5,289 bases of DNA, from NCBI GenBank assembly GCA_030656535.1, contig JAUSPL010000461.1, forward strand, positions 1 to 5,289, in the 5' to 3' direction. This DNA comes from Gemmobacter sp. GTDB lineage: Bacteria > Pseudomonadota > Alphaproteobacteria > Rhodobacterales > Rhodobacteraceae. The notes below the pieces were generated by a model. The model did not search any database. It worked only from the letters and a program-made list of their open reading frames with translations, and was not told where the DNA came from. Shown in pieces: positions 3,729 through 5,289 of this stretch (position 1 is its first letter; the number at the start of each line of letters is the position of its first letter). A program made the position numbers and the translations under genes.

Positions 3729-5289
3729 ATGCGGGACGTTGGCGGCCAAATCCTCTTCTCGGCGACCGACCTGATGCGGTTCATGGGCTGCGCCCATGCA
3801 ACCACATTGGATCTGTCCCGTTTGAGAGGACAGGGGCCGGATCCGCGCGAGGATAGTGAGGATGCCGCCCTACTGCAAAAGCAGGGCGATGCCCACGAGG
3901 CGGCGCATTTGGCACGGCTGGGCGCCGCAGGGCGCGGTATCATGGAGATAGCGCGGGGCGACCTGGTGCAGAACGCCGCCACAACCCGCGCAGCACTCGC
4001 TGCAGGACCGGAGGTCGTGTTTCAGGGGGCGTTCCTGTTGGGCAACTGGGGCGGGTGGTCGGATTTTCTGGAACGAGTGGACCGCCCCTCCGCCCTTGGC
4101 GCTTTCAGCTATGAAGTGGCCGACACCAAGCTGAAGCGCCGTCCGCATCCGAAACACGTGCTGCAACTGGTGCTTTATTCCGACCTGCTGGCTGAAATTC
4201 AGGGTGTCGCGCCCGAGTTCGCCCATGTTGAACTGGGCGATGGCACTCGTGCGACACTGAGGATTGCTGACTATTCGGCCTACGCCAGAATGGCGCGGGC
4301 ACGGCTGGAAGGGTTCGTGGCCAACCCGACACCAACACGGCCCATTCCCTGTGCCGACTGCGGTCTGTGCCGTTGGGCCGATCATTGTGAGAGCGTCTGG
4401 CAGTCAGAGGACAGTCTGTTCAACGTGGCCAATATCAGCCGCGGACAGGTGAAGAAGCTGGAAGCGGCGGGCATCGCCACGATGGAAGCTCTGGCCAACC
4501 TCGATCATCCGGTTCGTGGCATGGCGGAAAACACCCGGCTGCGCCTGACCACGCAAGCCCGGTTGCAGCACGCCCGCAAGACCGGCGAACCGGCGTTTGA
4601 ACTGCGTCCGCCGGAGCCGGGCAAGGGATTTGATCTGCTTCCCAAACCGCAGCCCGTGGACATCTTCTATGACATCGAAGGCGATCCGCATTTCGAAGGC
4701 GGCCTGGAATACCTGCATGGTGTCTGGTTCGACGGTGAGTTTCGCGCGTTCTGGGGCCATGACCATACTGCCGAGGCACAGGCACTTTCCGACTTGCTCA
4801 CCTTCTTCCGAGACCGTCTCGCTGCCAATCCAGCCGCGCGCATATACCATTACGCCGCTTACGAAATCACAGCTTTGCGGCGGTTGAAGGTCGTGCCAGA
4901 GGGTCAGCACACCCGCGATGCGCGCCGCCTGTTCCGCCGCCTTGCTGGCATAGCCCGTGACATGGGCAAGGTCGCCACTGGTGGCTTGCGCGGCCTCGAT
5001 TGCATCGGAAAAGCCCACCAGCAGCGCCCGTGCGTCGCTGGACAGGTTGAGCAAACGCGGCTGCAACTCCCGCGTTTCCAGATCCATCGGCATAGGTGTT
5101 TCAAGAATTTCGCGCTGCCGTGTAGCGAATCCCGACAATGCCCTTTCCTCGCGCCGTGCCAGCGATTGCAGTCGCGTGCCAATGGTGCTGGGCGGTTCAA
5201 AGATCAGGAACCGGGACAGAAACCCTGTATCAGCCGCCAAAGGGTCAGCCATGAATGCACGCGCCACGCCAGGTTGCACCATCAGGTGA
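3729..5289 (+). CDS. TM0106-family RecB-like nuclease, N-terminal third only; 3' part replaced
   Basis: GGAG (3720-3723) precedes the ATG by five bases. Residues 8-60 (LFSATDLMRF.GCAH) are the family's opening, with C21. The RecB/Cas4-like PD-(D/E)xK nuclease core follows: D112, E129, D132-x-K134 and Q146-x3-Y150. C208, C211, C214 and C220 follow; with C21 they suggest an Fe-S cluster as in AddB and Cas4. A helix-hairpin-helix-like segment is at 230-255. D315 and E317 (YDIEGD) open a DEDD exonuclease domain reaching YHYAAYE (373-379). Relatives continue with an SF1 helicase to over 1,000 residues. Here similarity ends near residue 386 (4886), after which the frame stays open for 134 codons to the window edge only as antisense of a DUF3987 gene. 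It may therefore make a nuclease without helicase, or be dead. Copy 2 of the operator repeat suggests control by the WYL regulator. Confidence 0.82.
   Translation, partial: MRDVGGQILFSATDLMRFMGCAHATTLDLSRLRGQGPDPREDSEDAALLQKQGDAHEAAHLARLGAAGRGIMEIARGDLVQNAATTRAALAAGPEVVFQGAFLLGNWGGWSDFLERVDRPSALGAFSYEVADTKLKRRPHPKHVLQLVLYSDLLAEIQGVAPEFAHVELGDGTRATLRIADYSAYARMARARLEGFVANPTPTRPIPCADCGLCRWADHCESVWQSEDSLFNVANISRGQVKKLEAAGIATMEALANLDHPVRGMAENTRLRLTTQARLQHARKTGEPAFELRPPEPGKGFDLLPKPQPVDIFYDIEGDPHFEGGLEYLHGVWFDGEFRAFWGHDHTAEAQALSDLLTFFRDRLAANPAARIYHYAAYEITALRRLKVVPEGQHTRDARRLFRRLAGIARDMGKVATGGLRGLDCIGKAHQQRPCVAGQVEQTRLQLPRFQIHRHRCFKNFALPCSESRQCPFLAPCQRLQSRANGAGRFKDQEPGQKPCISRQRVSHECTRHARLHHQV
4884..4892. 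other. rearrangement or assembly junction between two unrelated genes
   Basis: Left of about 4886 the plus strand encodes the TM0106-type nuclease (ending ALRRL). Right of about 4887 the minus strand encodes a DUF3987 protein (down to LTLWHDL). Each coding region is cut in mid-domain at the same point, and the genes face each other. The bases TTGAAGGTC can be read acceptably in both, so the exact breakpoint is uncertain by several bases. No IS end, long repeat or att-like sequence is visible there. Confidence 0.7.
4887..5289 (-). pseudogene. DUF3987-domain protein, internal fragment (primase/helicase-associated)
   Basis: Entering from the right edge, the minus strand reads HLMVQPGVARAF, then GFLSRFLIFEPPSTIGTR, then LPLDxETRELxPRLL-like MDLETRELQPRLLNLS and VTGYASKAAEQAARIAGVLTLWHDL. 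This is the helical middle of DUF3987 proteins, which accompany primase, toprim or AAA modules on plasmids, prophages and integrative elements. The 5' part lies beyond 5289, so the ATG at 5282 is internal and not the start. The 3' part is missing: after about 4887 the same frame stays open to a stop at 4404-4406, but that stretch is only antisense of the nuclease gene and matches no DUF3987 tail I know. The gene is thus truncated at the junction. It indicates a mobile-element or plasmid replication neighbourhood. Confidence 0.75.

Noticed and set aside
3602..4385. Minus-strand ORFs opposite the nuclease gene (3602-3982, 3870-4385)
   Set aside because: The plus strand there carries recognisable nuclease motifs in one continuous frame; these are GC-rich antisense shadows without ribosome sites or family features.
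4404..4883. Minus-strand continuation of the DUF3987 frame to the stop at 4404
   Set aside because: It is the antisense of well-conserved nuclease codons (Cys cluster, YDIEGD region) and shows no DUF3987-like tail, so it is a frame left open by chance.

Overview
The window looks like an accessory, rearranged island from a GC-rich alphaproteobacterium. Rhodobacterales is my best guess, from codon use, the style of the IS3-family element and the DUF3987-type fragment, but no chromosomal marker is present to fix the taxon. I see no rRNA, complete tRNA gene or CRISPR array.

Positions 1-1310 are a complete-length IS3-family element of the IS407 type. It has matching terminal inverted repeats, an intact orfA (65-331) and an orfB (325-1292) disabled by a net 38-nt gain at about 934-971. 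That gain separates the first two catalytic aspartates from the glutamate. Right of the IS, 1311-1423 holds the last 36 codons of an unrecognised plus-strand gene whose upstream part is not in the window.

Positions 1463-3138 are a minus-strand two-gene operon. A WYL-domain transcriptional regulator (3138-2155) is followed after 26 nt by a HEPN-type protein with an R-x4-H motif (2128-1463), a probable RNase-like effector. Divergent from it on the plus strand are a small unrecognised ORF of 86 codons (TTG start at 3338) and a large gene starting at 3729. The latter encodes the N-terminal third of a TM0106-type RecB-like nuclease: a PD-(D/E)xK domain, a four-cysteine cluster and the start of a DEDD exonuclease domain. 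Full-length relatives also carry an SF1 helicase.

Two 66-bp direct repeats (3157-3222 and 3630-3695, 56/66 identical) lie before the regulator/small ORF and before the nuclease gene. Each contains the perfect 15-bp palindrome TGTCAGAGATTGACA. The simplest reading is that the WYL protein binds both sites and controls its own operon and the nuclease together, as WYL regulators of anti-phage systems do. I therefore read 1463-4889 as a candidate defence locus: regulator, HEPN effector, small protein and nuclease(-helicase).

At about 4884-4892 the nuclease gene stops resembling its family. The rest of the window (to 5289) is, on the minus strand, the middle of a DUF3987 (primase/helicase-associated) gene. 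The two coding regions are joined head-on, each losing its 3' part, so this is either a real deletion/rearrangement junction or an assembly chimera. The plus frame happens to stay open through the junction to the window edge.
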